Source of the DNA: Asterella californica
Taxonomy: Eukaryota > Streptophyta > Marchantiopsida > Marchantiales > Aytoniaceae
Direction: 5' to 3'
DNA: 64,000 nt
NCBI GenBank assembly: GCA_036924285.1
Contig: JAYKYS010000010.1
Coordinates: forward strand, 6,448,001-6,512,000
Positions 23,350 to 35,803 of this stretch are shown piece by piece (the stretch's first letter is position 1; every line of letters starts with the position of its first letter). A program made the position numbers and the translations under genes. The notes beneath the pieces were generated by a model. The model searched no databases. It was given only the letters and a program-made list of their open reading frames with translations, and was not told the origin of the DNA.

Positions 23350-25374
23350 TGTCGAGTTGAGAGTCTTTCTTGGAGAGGGCGGACCTCCTGACTGTGACCG
23401 ATCAGAGAAAAACGACCAGAAAGGAAAATAGGTTGCTGCCAACGATGAAATCTCAAACCACAGCCTCTTGTGCCCACTGTTTACCAAAACAAGCACTCCA
23501 GCACACCTTAGGTACACAGATAAGTCTCTCAAGCTCCAAATAACTTTATTTCAGTGTAGCTGCATCATCAATTTCTTCAACTGTAAAGAAAATCTCTCTC
23601 TCTTTCTCTCCTGCGTGTCTTTTTTCTCCCGTCAACCAGTTTTCAACCAAAAGTCTACCAAGTACGTCTCAATCCGAACCTAATAGTGAAATTCGGACCC
23701 CTGAATCTTATTCCTCTCTTTGTCCCAATTGAAACTCTCAGAAATTTGATCATACGTCGATCAAAAGTCCTCCGTAGATTTTCAAACGATCTCTCTCAAT
23801 AAGAACTACCTCCTGAGAGTAATTTCTCCTCCGTACAGTTTATTGGACAACGTCCAAGCTTAAAACTCCTGCCCCTCTCCCTACGATGGCCTCCCAATTC
23901 AATCTGTCTCCAATTTGATCTTTCCCCAGCTTCTTAGCTTCTCCTGCGTGTTCCGCTTCAGCTCTCTCCGAAAACATTCCTTTGCAAACTGTCCCCCGAT
24001 CCCAAGTCGCCGCAGGTATTTTACCTAAAAGTAAAGGCCTCAGCTTAAGCTGCCCCATGCTGTCCTTATAAGCGCAGTCACTTATCAGAAGCAGGGCCTT
24101 AGCTAAGCTGCCCCCCTCTTAAACTCTAATTCTCCTCCTTCCGCCTCCGCTGTAATCTTCCGCTTCAAGCTTTTGTTGTAATCTTCCGCTTCCACTGTAA
24201 TCTTCCGCTTCAAGCTTCCGCGGTAATCTTCCGCTTCCGCTGTAGTTTTCCGCTTCCGCTGTAATATTCCGCTTCAAGCTTCCGCGGTAATCTTCCGCTT
24301 CCGCTGTAATATTCTGCTTCAAGCTTCCGCGGTAATCTTCCGCTTCTGCTGTAATCTTCCGCTTCAAGCTTCCGCGGTAATCTTCCGCTTCCGCTGTAAT
24401 CTTCCGCTTCAGTTTTCCGTTGTAACCTTCCGCTTCAGCTGTAATCTTTCGCTTTAATTTTAAGGCCCCATCTAAAGCTGTTCCTCTGCTGTCCTTATGC
24501 GTACATAATAATCAGCAAAAGTTTCCCATGCCCTCGATGCCATCTTGATGCCATCCTGAATATACTACAAGCCATCCAATGTAGGCCGAAGCCCCAACAC
24601 TTATGAGGCTGCCCCACAGGGCTTACAGCCCTCCCATATGCACACCAGGTATCTCCCATAGTATATTCAGGATGGCATGCGGAGGCTTAGGCCAGGAAGC
24701 CCACGATTAAAGGAGATACCGGTCTCCCGCCCCTAGATATGCAGGACGTGGCTGCATATCCAACATAGACTCCTTTCCAGGAGGCCAACATGCCGGAATA
24801 GGAACCAGAGGCCGGGGGGATTGGTCCTGAGACCACTTCCCTCCTAGGCAGGCGCCCTATCATTAGGATGGCCTTTGGTTCCGTTCAAGAAGGTAAAAAC
24901 TTTTGTACATATGTTTACCTGAAGAAATTTTTCTGTAAAATCTTTACTAGTCTTTCCTACACTAACTTCTCTATACAACTCCGTCTTTAATGAACAAGGA
25001 GTCAAAACTATAGTATTTGTGAACACCTACACGCTCACGCTATCCGATTCTGAGTTCGAGTCACGAGCCCGAATCGACGGATTTCCCTCTTTCACATATT
25101 TCACAGCTTAAAACTCGTACTAACTATTGCTTAAAACACTTTCTGTCAAAAGTAGAAGCATGAGGTCGCTCTCCTCGTCGAGCTTTGCATTCTGGTGTCT
25201 TTCGACTCCTTTAGGGGTGACTTTCCAATCCAAGCTAGGGGGCAGCTTGTTAAGCATAGCCCCAGCTTAGCTCCTGCCTAGCTTGTTAAGCTGCAGGGCA
25301 GCTTCCTTTACACAATATAGAAAAAAATCTCTCTGCAATATTTTTCACTGTATGGACCTATGTACAATACGACA
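23350..25374 (-). repeat. 5' LTR of element B (2025 bp)
   Basis: Partner of 14994-17057. The TTCCGCTTC array is at 24119-24462 and the 20-bp inverted repeat at 24548-24678. Most differences from the other LTR are transitions. Confidence 0.9.
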
Positions 25375-25378
25375 ACGT

Positions 25379-26211
25379 ACTTGTCAATAAACCTCCTGTA
25401 GTATCTTACGTTGCCCAAGAAGCTTCTCAACTGAGTCAGGTTAACAAGTGGGTGAAGTTTCATGATGACTTCCACCTTAGCACAGTCGACTTCTATACCT
25501 CTTCCAGAAATCCTATGTCCTAGCAAAATTCCCTCTGACATACCAAAGAAGCACTTCTTAGGGTGAAGAGCCAAACGATGTTCTCTACACTTCAAAAAAC
25601 ATTTCCTTAGAAATATCAGGTGGTCTTCTTTCAATCCAAACACAACAAAATCATCCAAGAAGATCTCCATGAAAGTGCGAAGATACTCCTTGAAGATTGT
25701 AATCATCAATCTCTGGAATGTGGCGGGCGCGTTGCATAAACAAAATGGCATTTGATTGTACACGTACGTGCCCCAATCAGTAGTGACAGTGATTTTCGAC
25801 TTGTCTTCTTCCCTGATTGAAACTTGGTTGTACCCAAAATACCCATCCAGGAAGCTGTAGAACTCATGTCCTGCTACTTGGTCTAACACAGAATCGATGA
25901 ACAGGAAAAGATGATGATCCTTTTTCGTGGTCAAGTTCAGCTTCCGGAAGTCCTGACACACTCGGATCTTATCTGTCTGCTTCTTTGGCACGATGACAAT
26001 AGGAGCTACCCATTCACTACTAAGTATTGGGAAGATGACTCCCGTCTTCAGGTATTGATCGATCTGGTCCTTCATCAGAAGCGAGTACTTGGGGTTGAGC
26101 CGGTACTGCCACTGTCGTGCAGGAACAATGCCTTCCAGCAAGTCAATGCGATGCTCTCCCAACTCTCGAGGTAATGCCCTTCATGTCTTCTATGGTCCAC
26201 GCGAAGACATC
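25379..26211 (-). pseudogene. Reverse transcriptase of element A, cut by element B
   Basis: The minus-strand frame shows ELGEHRIDLLEGIVPARQ, WVAPIVIVPKKQTDKIRVC, FLDGYFGYNQVSI, MPFCLCNAPATFQRL, the catalytic FLDDFVVFG, ALHPKKCFFGMSEGILLGH and LRSFLGNVRYYRRFIDKY. It stops there because element B is inserted. A one-base frame change lies near 26165-26185, between the protease frame (ending DVFAWTIEDMKGI) and this one. The last part of the open frame, from 25374 down, is LTR sequence of element B and not part of the protein. The motif set is Athila/Tat-like. Confidence 0.85.
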
Positions 26212-27672
26212 CTAGAACTCCGTCAGAAGTTCTCTAAAGTCTTCCAACTGTTGGTCCTCGATCATCTTGGAAAGCTTCAGCTTCTTCCCAAGAGCAACCT
26301 CCATTTCTTGAAGATCATCCGGGTTTACCATTCCTTCAGTGTGACTGTACTCACTGGCACCAAAGTATTCCGGTTTGGGAGCTTCTTCTAGTTCAGATTC
26401 ATCTTCTGGAAGACCAACTGTCTGATCTTCCGAAGAGAAGACGGTATCTTCGTCTTCTGGAAGACCAACTGTCGGATCTTCCGAAGAGAAGACGATACTT
26501 TCGTCTTCTGGAAGCTCTTCTTCCGCAACTTCGTAGCACTCAATGTATCCACAGATCACTTCCTCTACTATCTCTGTTACTTCTGTAGTACACAAGTTAT
26601 TCACCACAAACTCATTGTATCGTTCATCCATGTCAGAAGACGCAACTGAGTCTTCTGAAGTGTACCCCTCTGTCGTAGAAGGAGTTTCACCTTGGTGTCT
26701 AATCTTGATCCAAGGAAGCGAGACCTTGGTCTTCTCACCGGACTTGGGTGTAGGATTGGGAAATCGCAAACGATGTCTTCTCCAATCGGTATTTACATTC
26801 GCAGCATACAGCCATGATCTTCCCATCAACACCTGATATCCAACCCTAGCTACAGGTCGTAAAATGATGTAAGTGAGGTAAACAGATACTCCCCCAATTA
26901 CCATCAAGACATCTTTCAGTTGCCCCAAAGGTCGTCTTCTGGTCTGGTCCGCCATTCTGAGGATTCTCGGAGTAGGCTGGAACTCAGTGAAGCCTAGGGC
27001 ATGCGCAGTTTCTTCAGTCATGATGTTAACTCCGGAGCCGGAATCAATGGGTACCTTCTTCAGAAGACAGCCATGGATTTCCATATCAAGTTCTGGGGCT
27101 CCCAAGTCTTCATGATCTATCCTTAGGATCGGGATGCTCTGGGGAAGTTCAGTTGTTCTCCTCTTCCTCGATCCTCGAAGCACAGATTGTAACAGCTTCC
27201 TGTAACCAGTGTTGTCATCCAATAGCTGTTGGAAGGTTACATCCGCCTTCTGATTCCACAAATCTCGTAAGAAGTCATAAGGGGATCGCTTCAGAAGAGT
27301 GACTGATGTTTCTAACAGAGAAGATGTAGTAGCTGCTTCCTTGGGTGGAAGACCAGGATGGTGTCTTCCCTCGACTGGGGGCTATTTCTGTGAGACAAGG
27401 ACTGCCGTAGTCGGTGGAGGAAGCTGCTGTACTATCTTTCGTCGCTTCTCTAGTTCTTCTTGCATGATCGCTTCAACTTCTTGCCTAATGTCAGGAGCAA
27501 AGTACTTCGGATCTTCTCGGTCGTAAGTAGGAGAAGAATGCCGCTCAGGGGAAGATGACCTCTCCTTTCGTTGCTTCTTCTTCTTGATCTCTTTTGGACG
27601 GGATTCTGACTTCTCTTTGCTTCTGGTACTTACCTTGAACACCGCTTCATCCATGACTTCTTCTGGGGCCAA
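26212..27672 (-). pseudogene. Protease region of element A with acidic repeats
   Basis: One frame from 27672 to TAG at 26212-26214, with another TAG at 27382-27384. After a basic N-terminal part (KEIKKKKQRKERSSSPERH) comes the aspartic protease with VPIDSGSGVNIMTEETAHAL and QVLMGRSWLYAANVN. The C-terminal ~150 residues are strongly acidic and contain two copies of a unit like FSSEDPTVGLPEDE. The stop at 26212 is followed in frame by DVFAWTIED, the usual start of Ty3/gypsy reverse transcriptase, so it interrupts what was one polyprotein. Confidence 0.8.
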
Positions 27673-29600
27673 CTGTCTGAATCCGGGCTAGGGCTCCAAA
27701 CAGTGCCATCCGCCAAAGTGAAAGAAAAAGCTGCCTCAAGTGACTTCGTCTTCTGAGCTCAGTCGTCTTTTGCAGCTGAGGTTCTTTTCCTTCGCGCTTC
27801 CCGGAGTCTGGTTCGTCTTCTTCAATATGGAGACAATCCGTACAATCCCCAGGATCTTCTTCTTCTACCGTGATGTGCTGTACCACTGCTAACTCGAGTT
27901 TAGAAGCTGATGCAGCTTCTGCAGGAGGCGTGGTCTCTGCAAATCTAACCATTTGCCGTGGACGTAAGGTCTGAGGACAATTTCCCGTGAAATGTCCTAT
28001 TTCCTTACAGTTTCCACACAAGGGCACTTGCCCAATCTGTCTTCTCGGATGAGGACAGATGGACCACCAGTGTCCTGTCTCTCCACAAATATTGCACGTA
28101 CCAGGAAGAGGGTTTAGAGGTCGTTGTGATGAAGAAGGTTGCCAGGGCGTCATGGTCTGTACATTACTAGCTCTATCTCTAGGTACATAACGATTATATT
28201 GGGCAGGAGGTGTGGGAGTGAACGGTTGTATCGTCTCGATCCTATAGCATGTTTCCCTACTAGGATCGTGTAGATATCCCTCATCGTCTTCTTCCCAGCC
28301 TGCCCAATTGACAGCTTGGTCCTGTGTACACTGATCTCTGGTGTGCCCAAAAGAGTTACAAAGGTTGCACCAAAGGTTTGACCGGGAAGCCGTAGGTTGC
28401 TTCCGCTTGTCCTTCTGGTTCAGAAGATGAACTTTCAGGTCGGCAAACTACTTCAGAACTTCATCGATACGGGGATCAAGTGCAGACTGAATGATCTGAG
28501 TCTGAGGCATCTTCTGCACAACTTCCTCCCTTGATCGTGTCTTCTCCTTCTTCTTCTTCCGTGTCTTCTTCTCTTGTTCAGATTCGGATTCTGAACTTTC
28601 GACCGTAGACTCTTCAGAAGTAGAGAATGCTTTCGAATCACTGTTATCAGTTTCAGTGGACTTGGACTTCCTCTTGGACTTCCTAGAAGACTTCTTCGAC
28701 TTCTTGGACTTCTTCGAGGTCTTCCCTCTGTCTTTCGTTATATTCCGAGTGATGCTCGAGGTTTCATACTGCTCGGCATGCTTCTATACTTCTACTAAAT
28801 CATCACCTCCTCTTCTGCAGTACAACTCCATATCCTGAGACAATCCTCCCAAGTACCAGTCCACGGCTTGTTGGGCACAATAACCGGGTCTTCCTTGGTT
28901 CTGAGGGATGTGATCCAGGAGGTCTTCAAACCTCTCGGTGTAATCCCGCAGTGTCTCTTTCTTCTTCCGTTCGAGCCTCTGAAGTTCTATGAGGGTCATC
29001 CGATCATAACCCACTCCTCTAAACCTTTCCAGAAAAGCTGCCTTCAGAGTAGTCCAAGCGGCCATTACTAACCCATCATCCAACCTTTTACTCATCCATT
29101 TCCTTCCCTTTCCTACGATCAAACTGAGAAATACATGGAGTTTGTCGACATCCGAGTCTTCCTTGTTGGAGCGAGAGATGGTCTCGAACATCGTGATGAA
29201 GTCGTCCGCGTGAGCATCATCGTCGTACGGATGGTACTTCTGCCGAGTGTGGGAAGTCATGTCGACTGCCGACTGGTGCGACTATCAACTTCTTCCTCCC
29301 TCAGGTCCAGGTGGTGGAGATGGTCTTCTCGAAGGTCCAAGCTTGTCTGAATCACGAAGGTCGTCTTCTGAGTCAGAACTACTGTCGCTGTCGCCTTCAG
29401 AGACGTCTGGAACGATCTCCTCTAGTCTTTCTTCACCTTGAGAAGCCTCTTCCACACTTGGGAAGACGTCTTCCGAGTAACCAGTACCAAAATCTACTTT
29501 GTACACGTGATCGTCCGGTTGGCTTCTGTCTTCTCCAAAGATTATGCTCTAGATGGAAGGTTCTTCCAACTCTACTGATCGGATCTTCCTGAGCTCTTCT
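27647..29600 (-). pseudogene. Gag of element A with three zinc knuckles, several nonsense codons
   Basis: A single minus-strand frame is broken only by stop codons: TAG at 29549-29551, a TGA-TAG pair at 29282-29287, TAG at 28784-28786 and TAG at 28448-28450. The capsid-like Retrotrans_gag region has YDDDAHADDFITMFETI, WTTLKAAFLERFRG and LRDYTERFEDLLDHIPQ. A Lys/Ser-rich linker follows, then three CX2CX4HX4C knuckles (CNLCNSFGHTRDQC near 28340, CNICGETGHWWSIC near 28100, CGNCKEIGHFTGNC near 28000). The true start lies further right, perhaps near 29990, but I cannot fix it. The protein would package element RNA. Confidence 0.8.
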
Positions 29601-30064
29601 TCTTTCCTTTGGTGTCTCAGGGATATCCGCTACTCTCTAGAAACGGTTCGCTGGGATGAATGTACCCACTCAGGATCTTTACCCGTGCGTCTTCTGCTTC
29701 TTCCTCTGATCGGAGACATCCACCAGAGTGTTGAGAAGAGATGTCCCTCTTCTTCTAATACTAGATCCGGCAGACTGAATGTCGGAACAACTGATCACAG
29801 GTTCGGAACGTCTTCTTCTCCTGCTTCCGGTTGTACTCACTGCAGTCTTCCAAGATCAAGTCTTCCAAGAAGCTCTTGGAAGCGGGGAAGCGGCTTCTTC
29901 CAGTTCCCCCTGATGTATCTTATCAGCTTTTGGTTGCGGTTCCTGTCTTCTAGCAAGATAGAGTCCCACAACACATTCAACTACAATCGAAGTTAGTTCG
30001 AAATGAAACTAACTACTCGCACACAGATCCAGGAAGCTTAGAACAGAAGTTATTAAGATGAAAT
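29601..30064 (-). other. Leader or gag start region of element A
   Basis: Between the recognisable gag and the primer site. The gag frame may start here, but stops and frame ambiguity hide it. I see no other feature. Confidence 0.4.
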
Positions 30065-30081
30065 GTCCGGCAGCGGTGCCA
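30065..30081 (-). promoter_or_regulatory. Primer binding site of element A (tRNA-Asp-like)
   Basis: The minus strand reads TGGCACCGCTGCCGGAC, four T bases after the LTR end (GTGAGCACCA). It differs at two positions from the TGGCGCCGTTGCCGGGG type used by Athila-like elements, which is assigned to tRNA-Asp. Confidence 0.65.
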
Positions 30082-30085
30082 AAAA

Positions 30086-32304
30086 TGGTGCTCACTATAT
30101 GTAGTGCCGCAGGATTACTCCTTTTGTCCATTAAGTATACAAGATATCGTTCTCAAAGAGGATTTGCACAAGTAACGCTGCTCTAAGTTCTAAGATCTGT
30201 TCAAACACACAAACACACGGGTTTTGCCTAGAAATCCCGTCTTCTCACAAAACCACGCGTCTTCCAGACTCACCAAAAGATGCTCTGGACCTAAGCAAAC
30301 AACTACTAACTAAAATATCACACAACTATTCACAGAGAAGCTCGGGAAGACGCTTCCTGTTTCTCGGTCACTTCTTCTGATCTTCTCAATACCGTCTTCC
30401 CGAAGCAATGCTTGACTTCTAGGGTTTCAACTCGGCTTCTCACACCTCCAGAAGACTGCTCCTGCTTTGTAGAAGTCGACTAGAATCGGCTGTTACATCT
30501 TATTCTTTCTCTCACATTCCAACGGATTAGATTAATCACAGGGTGTATGCCCCCTGTAGCCTTCTCAGGCTTCTGCTTACGGAAGCGGTCTTCCTGCAGC
30601 ACTACAATGACATTCACCTTCACGGAAGCTCAATAGAAGTCTCGGAAGCTCACTAGAAGAAGGTAAGAAGATGGGGAAGATGGGAGAAGATGGGGAAGAA
30701 GAGAAAATCCAAACAAGAGAAAAACAAGATGAAAAGGAGCAATTAAAATTCCGACAGGCTTCTAGTCCGGATCCTGACTAACAAGCCATCCCTGCTTGTA
30801 ATAGTTTGGGGAGGAAGACAACAAATGTGCGTACAGTTGCACCGTCTTCTACTTGAGGATGTCGTCTTCTGCTGTGGGAAGAAGGCTTCTTTCTTCTTCT
30901 CTCGCTGCTCCGACTACTCTGTCTTCTGAGATCTCTTACCCATAAGACCGTCCGTACGTAGATCCGAAGTGCTCTACTGGACGAGCCAAGCTGCGAATCT
31001 GCACAACTGCTGTCAGTCACCGCCACTCAAGAAGAACGCTTCTCATGCACAATCGGGAGTGAATCCAAGAAAACCCACCCCTCAGAAGACATGGACAAAG
31101 CTTTTGCAATCAAATCAGCAATCCATTCCCCGAGAAGAAGTCACATTGACATTGGGAAGCTCACTCCCTCTACTTCCTTCTCCTACTCCTCGACACACAT
31201 GTCTAGCCAACATGACTGCACGAGGATGCCGTTCCCTGCTCCTAAACTGTCCACTACCTCTATCTACATCTTCGAACCACTGCTGGTAACGAGCATGCAG
31301 ACCTCTCCGATATAATCCCAATCTATTCGTATGTCTCTAACATCGAGTGTAGTGTGTGTGCGCACAGTACACAACAACGTACTTAGTGCGCCTTTCCTGT
31401 GTAGAATGTGTAATGTGTCCTGTGTGTGTAATGTGTCCAAAATCCTACTCTTCGATCCTACTTATGTCTCTGCCACGAGAAAATAGAGAGAACCACCACC
31501 AGGAGAGAAAAGCTACCCCTCCACATGCAAGCGGTTTCCCCTTCCTATTCTTGTGCTTCCTATACTGCCACATGGCTGCCTAACTAAATTTACACTAGAA
31601 CTGCCACCTCTAAGATAGCAGGTTCGGTTCTTTGTTAAGTTTAGAAATGTCAACTTGTCTCTTACGTTTGCTACCTACTCTGATTGCTCGGAGGAAATCT
31701 CTACCTGATATGCTCCTATCGGAACTACTAACTCGGCTTCTGATAAGCTGGAAAGCCCTGCAATTACCTCGGGTGTCACTGAGGTGGCTTCCTCCTCAAC
31801 ATTCGTCGTTGGCTCTACTGCTGCTGTTTCGGCTTCTGCTTCTGCTTCGGAAGACGGAAGCGTCTTCTGGGAAGCTGAGTCGACTTGTGCTTCCTCTCTC
31901 TTCTAAGACACTAGTCCGACATTGGGAGCCATGGTGACCTCATAGGGGTCCGGGTAAGTCGCTTCTTTCACTCGGAATTACTGGGAAGACAGTTCTTCTT
32001 CCTGTCTTCCAGAAGACATCTTGTCTTCCGGGACTTCTTCCGAGGTCTTCTCGGCTTCCAACGCTGTCACTACCAAGTGGACAGCGAGGTCGAACTCCTC
32101 CTTCTCCAATTCGGATCAAGTCGATGAGGCTGGGGCTTGGAAAGATGCAGTTGCAGGTGACGGAATCAAGGGAAGACCATAGAGTGTCTTCACTCTCTCT
32201 ATCCGCCGATCCAAATATCTGAACATGCTCTCCTTGCACTCTACCAACATCGTCTTGGACTCGTCGTCTCATTCTCTAGCTAAGGTAAGAAGCTTCCTAT
32301 CCGA
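30086..32304 (-). repeat. 5' LTR of element A, distal part
   Basis: Matches about 6575-8780 of the 3' LTR with a few percent divergence. It ends at the 4-bp CCGA next to element D and resumes at 41661. It contains the 3' end of the LTR-internal ORF (about 31680-32304, minus). Confidence 0.85.
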
Positions 32305-32384
32305 TGTCGTGTCGTGGACCGGCTCCTATCTGAAATTCAAACTTCGATGTTTGTCGCTCCAAAGACACTCATGAGAAGACAAGC

Positions 32385-32870
32385 TAGGCCCCAGCTTACG
32401 GATTTTTGGCTTCATTTCGGATCTCCATTTTCATCGCATAGATGGGTAGAGCTCCTTGTCAGCTTTCCATAGGCACTTTGTCTACTTCGTTTAGACGCCT
32501 AGTGGAGAAGGTACAGGACTCGAAAGATGGAGAAAATAAGCTAGGCTCCAGCTTACGGGTTTTTGGCACCACTTCGGATCTTCGTTTTTATCGCACTAGT
32601 GGATAGAGCTCCTTGTCAGCTTTCCATAGGCACTTCATCTACTTCGTTTGGACGTCTAGTGGAGAAGTTACAGGACTCGAAAGATGGAGAAAACAAGCTA
32701 GGCCTCAGCTTACGGGCTTTTGGCGCAACTTCGGATCTTCACTTTCATCACATAGATGGGTAGAGCTCGCTGTCAGCTTTCCATGGGCATCTTGTTTACT
32801 TCGTTTGGACATCCAGAGAAGAAGTTATGCGATTCGAAAGAAGGTAAAATCAAGCTAGGCCCTTAGTTAC
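32385..32870 (+). repeat. ~155-bp tandem repeats in element D LTR
   Basis: Units begin AAGCTAGGCCCCAGCTTACGG near 32390, 32540, 32697 and 32852 (the last partial). Each includes GTAGAGCTCCTTGTCAGCTTTCC and GTCTACTTCGTTTGGACG-like words. The same units recur at about 38160-38640 and, inverted, within the solo LTR at 49630-49990. Short open frames across them repeat with the units and are not genes. Confidence 0.8.
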
Positions 32871-34010
32871 TTGCTGATTGGGTATTTAGGGCTTCAGGCG
32901 TTATATCAAAGACGCAAGGGGCCTGCTTCTTATTATTCAGGTATTCAGGAGAGAACTGTACGTACAGAGACTGTAACAAGGGAGGTGCTTAAGGGGCTAG
33001 CTTGCGCCTGCGACCTGTCAACGGACGGTTCGAGAGATTTAGGAGTCCAATGCAAGCGCGCAAGGCGACGTTGGGTTCAGATCTGTGCAGGCTACGCACT
33101 GGTTCAAACGTTTAGGGAAGAGACGGATCGGGGGTTGTGTTCTGAGAGAAATTGAGACGCAGGGAGGCAGATTTGGAGTTTTCAGTTACATGTGAAGGGG
33201 AGTTGGACCGTTCGGGCCGTTCCGGAGTCCAAACTTGTTGTCCTTGGATCCAACGGGATCAGAACACCGAGTTCTACAGGAAATTGAAGACGATACCAGT
33301 TTTCATCGGGCGGTTTGGAAGTTCTGAGTGAAATTGGCTCGCAGGAAAGCGCTTACATCAGATTTTCATTCACTTGCGACATGAGGTTGGGCTGTTCTTC
33401 GCGATCGGTGAGCCAAGCTCTTCGTTCTTGGTGCCTACGCGATCAGGGAGTCTTCATCTACTCATAGGAGAAGACCGTGTGTGCATTGGATTGTTGGTTT
33501 TGGTGTGATGAGCGAGTTTGAGCCGCAGGGAGCCGATTTACGTCAGTTTTTTGCAACCTGCGACCAAATTTCTCGAGTGGTTTTGCAAGGGGAACTCCAA
33601 ACGACTTGTTTGGAGTCTCGTTGGGTTCAGGGTAGCTAGATCTATCTGCCAGCGAAGACGGATATCAGTTTGGACGATCCGTTTGTGCGGTGTGAGCGGT
33701 TTTAAGCCGCAAGGAGGAGTTTTTAGAGGTTCGGTCACCTGCGACCGAAAATCGGCGATATCTCGGCTGTTGGGAGTCGGATCTGAAGGTTTCTTGGGTT
33801 AACGGAGTCAGCGGAGAAGACCCTATCGACATCTGAAGTCCGTCCAGCGAAAGGAGGAATTCCACAGATAGGTCTTTTTTGGTTTCTTCGCTACGGGTTT
33901 TGCTCTTTTGAGTTCGTTAGAGTTCTGGTTGGCTGTATACAGCTTGTGGTAGCTAGCTTTAGCTAAGAACATATACATGGATGTGGTTTGGACTTGGGTT
34001 TGGATCGCGT

Positions 34011-35294
34011 TGTCGGAGTGTAATCCGTCTACCTAGGAAAGCGCCGGGCTTCTGGCTGTGGTTGTTCACTCAAGAGGTTGGCTTTCAGGTCACAATAGGG
34101 CTATAAACACTCACACAGATGTGTAAGATCTAGTGATATACCCAGAAGGCGAAATTCAGGTCTAGCTGGCAGTAATAGGATTCGGCGGTGAACTTTGACA
34201 CTCACGGAGAGGAAAACTATGAAGGTTTAGACCTCTAAACGTAGTACCTCCATGCAAATGAGGTACTACTGAACTCACAGACGAAATTTCAGCCTGAGAT
34301 CAAATTCTGACACGGAGATATGAACAGAAAAGTTTTGTGTAAGAAAACTACGGCAATTTCTGGTACCTAGCTGGCTATTTCAACCTATAACAGGAGTTTG
34401 GCTCGATCAATTTCAAAGTTTCTTACAGGATTTGCAGTCTACAGGGTGCTGAACATCCCTGTGAAGTTGGGACTCCTGAATGTACACAGAACTGTAGATC
34501 TCCTCCTCTGAAGTCGCTGCTCTAGATTAAGAGCTTTTCAGACCCCCTCAGCTTCAGCGGCCGCCCTGAATTACTCAGTTGCTCAATCGATATGAAACTT
34601 TTTGTGAAATCGTAGCCCTGCTGGCGGAGAACACAACCTCGAAGTTTTGAAGCAATTTCCTCAAATCTACTGCGAGTGACACTGAAAACCCTAAATCCAA
34701 CCAAAATGATTCAATTCTAGCACAATCCGAACTTCAATTGCTCATAACTCCGTCTTTATTGACTCAAATCGATCGAAATTTTCACTGGAAGTGCTTGGCA
34801 TGACGAGACCTCTCTCCCTGTGCTCTCAGATTTCGAAGATCCCTCACCAAATGCTCGAACTCCACTCTAGAGCTCTGTTTCTAAATTTAGAGTTTAACAA
34901 AAGACAAAAATGGACCAATGGGAGTTCATAGCTCCACTTGGTTGTCCTTTAGTACCCTAAACCACGTGGCAACTTAGTTTTACTCATAGGCTACCACGTC
35001 AAGCCCCCTAGAGTGCCAGCGTAAAACTTAAATTACTTAAAACGACACGCAGCCCCGAAAAATAACTTAAATCAGCTAGAAAGCGTGCATGGGCGACACG
35101 CAAATACAACCCATGAGCTTAAGCCCTATCAACATGGTAATCAACCTACTAAGACTCAAAATAGTGTTAACACCGTATGCAAAGGTGTCAAACATATACA
35201 TAAACGACTAGAAGTAATATAGGCTAACTTCTAGAACTACTAAACTCAAGCGTCGGAGTAGAAATATAACATGTAGCCGCCAAGTAGCGCGACA
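34011..35294 (+). mobile_element. Solo LTR E nested in element D's LTR
   Basis: 1284 bp starting TGTCGGAGTG and ending TAGCGCGACA, flanked by an exact GCGT duplication (34007-34010 and 35295-35298). The empty site is present in D's 3' LTR at 39781-39795 (GGATTGCGTGATACTGC), which proves the insertion. The D-family LTR at 48161-50025 also lacks it. No coding sequence is seen; minus-strand open frames inside are short. Confidence 0.85.
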
Positions 35295-35624
35295 GCGTGA
35301 TACTGCTGTGGCTCTGTTTGTTAGCAAAGGGAAGTTTCTCTTGCTTTGAGCTACGCTTCGGTGGTTTTGGATCAGGGTTGTCGTTCAAGGGTTGTTTTTA
35401 GGGGCTTTTGAAGCAGGTTACAGATCGCTCTGGTCTGTTCCTCAGTTTTGTGCTGTTAGGAGAAAGAACCTACAGTGTACATACATTTGGAGTGTATATA
35501 TCGCAGCATTCGCTTTCGTGGTTGTTTTTCTCTGTCTTGTCTCTGTTTCAGCACACAACATCTCCACAGCCAGGAACCTCGCGTTTTCCTGGACATCTTT
35601 CACGCAATATCCGACACGATACGG

Positions 35625-35641
35625 TGGTGAACTCGACATGA
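35625..35641 (+). promoter_or_regulatory. Primer binding site of element D (candidate)
   Basis: TGGTGAACTCGACATGA begins a few bases after the LTR end. The TGGTG start is shared with the primer site of element B; the tRNA is not identified. Confidence 0.4.
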
Positions 35642-35803
35642 AGGTCTGGGGTGGAGATTTCTGTGTTTGAAATGGACAGAAGAGATCAGCAATCATGAAC
35701 GAGGATGAAGATGGATCTGTTTGTTCGAGAGGATGCTGTGGACATGGGATGATGGATTTGTAGACGGTTGGGTTCATGGGAGGATGGGAGGATGGGACGA
35801 GCC

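Larger units (their letters stand above)
14994..25374 (-). mobile_element. Element B: divergent Ty3/gypsy retrotransposon, full length, inserted in element A
   Basis: LTRs lie at 14994-17057 and 23350-25374, with termini TGTCGAG and ATACGACA. The flanking 4-bp duplication is GCGT on the left and ACGT on the right, a single CpG transition apart. Removing B restores one reading frame in A's polymerase (FIDKY joined to AEVARR). The LTRs differ at roughly 1% of positions plus copy-number changes in an internal repeat, so insertion was recent. Gag, protease, reverse transcriptase/RNase H and integrase run right to left. Five in-frame stops and a frame change disable it. The reverse transcriptase is not Athila/Tat-like; from memory it resembles a Ty3/gypsy lineage commoner in fungi. 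Confidence 0.9.
32305..35621 (+). repeat. 5' LTR of element D (3.3 kb, contains solo LTR E)
   Basis: Aligns with 38085-41660 apart from a rearrangement in the latter. It consists of a head with three and a half ~155-bp tandem units (about 32385-32870), then a 1284-bp solo LTR (34011-35294, flanked by GCGT on both sides), then a ~320-bp tail. Confidence 0.85.

Noticed and set aside
24119..24367. 82-codon minus-strand frame with repeated EAEDYRGS
   Set aside because: A translation of the LTR tandem array; the frame is not kept in the other LTR.
32563..33155. Several 60-94-codon frames repeated at 38343-38935
   Set aside because: They lie in the duplicated LTRs of element D and in its tandem units; duplication of the DNA explains their recurrence.
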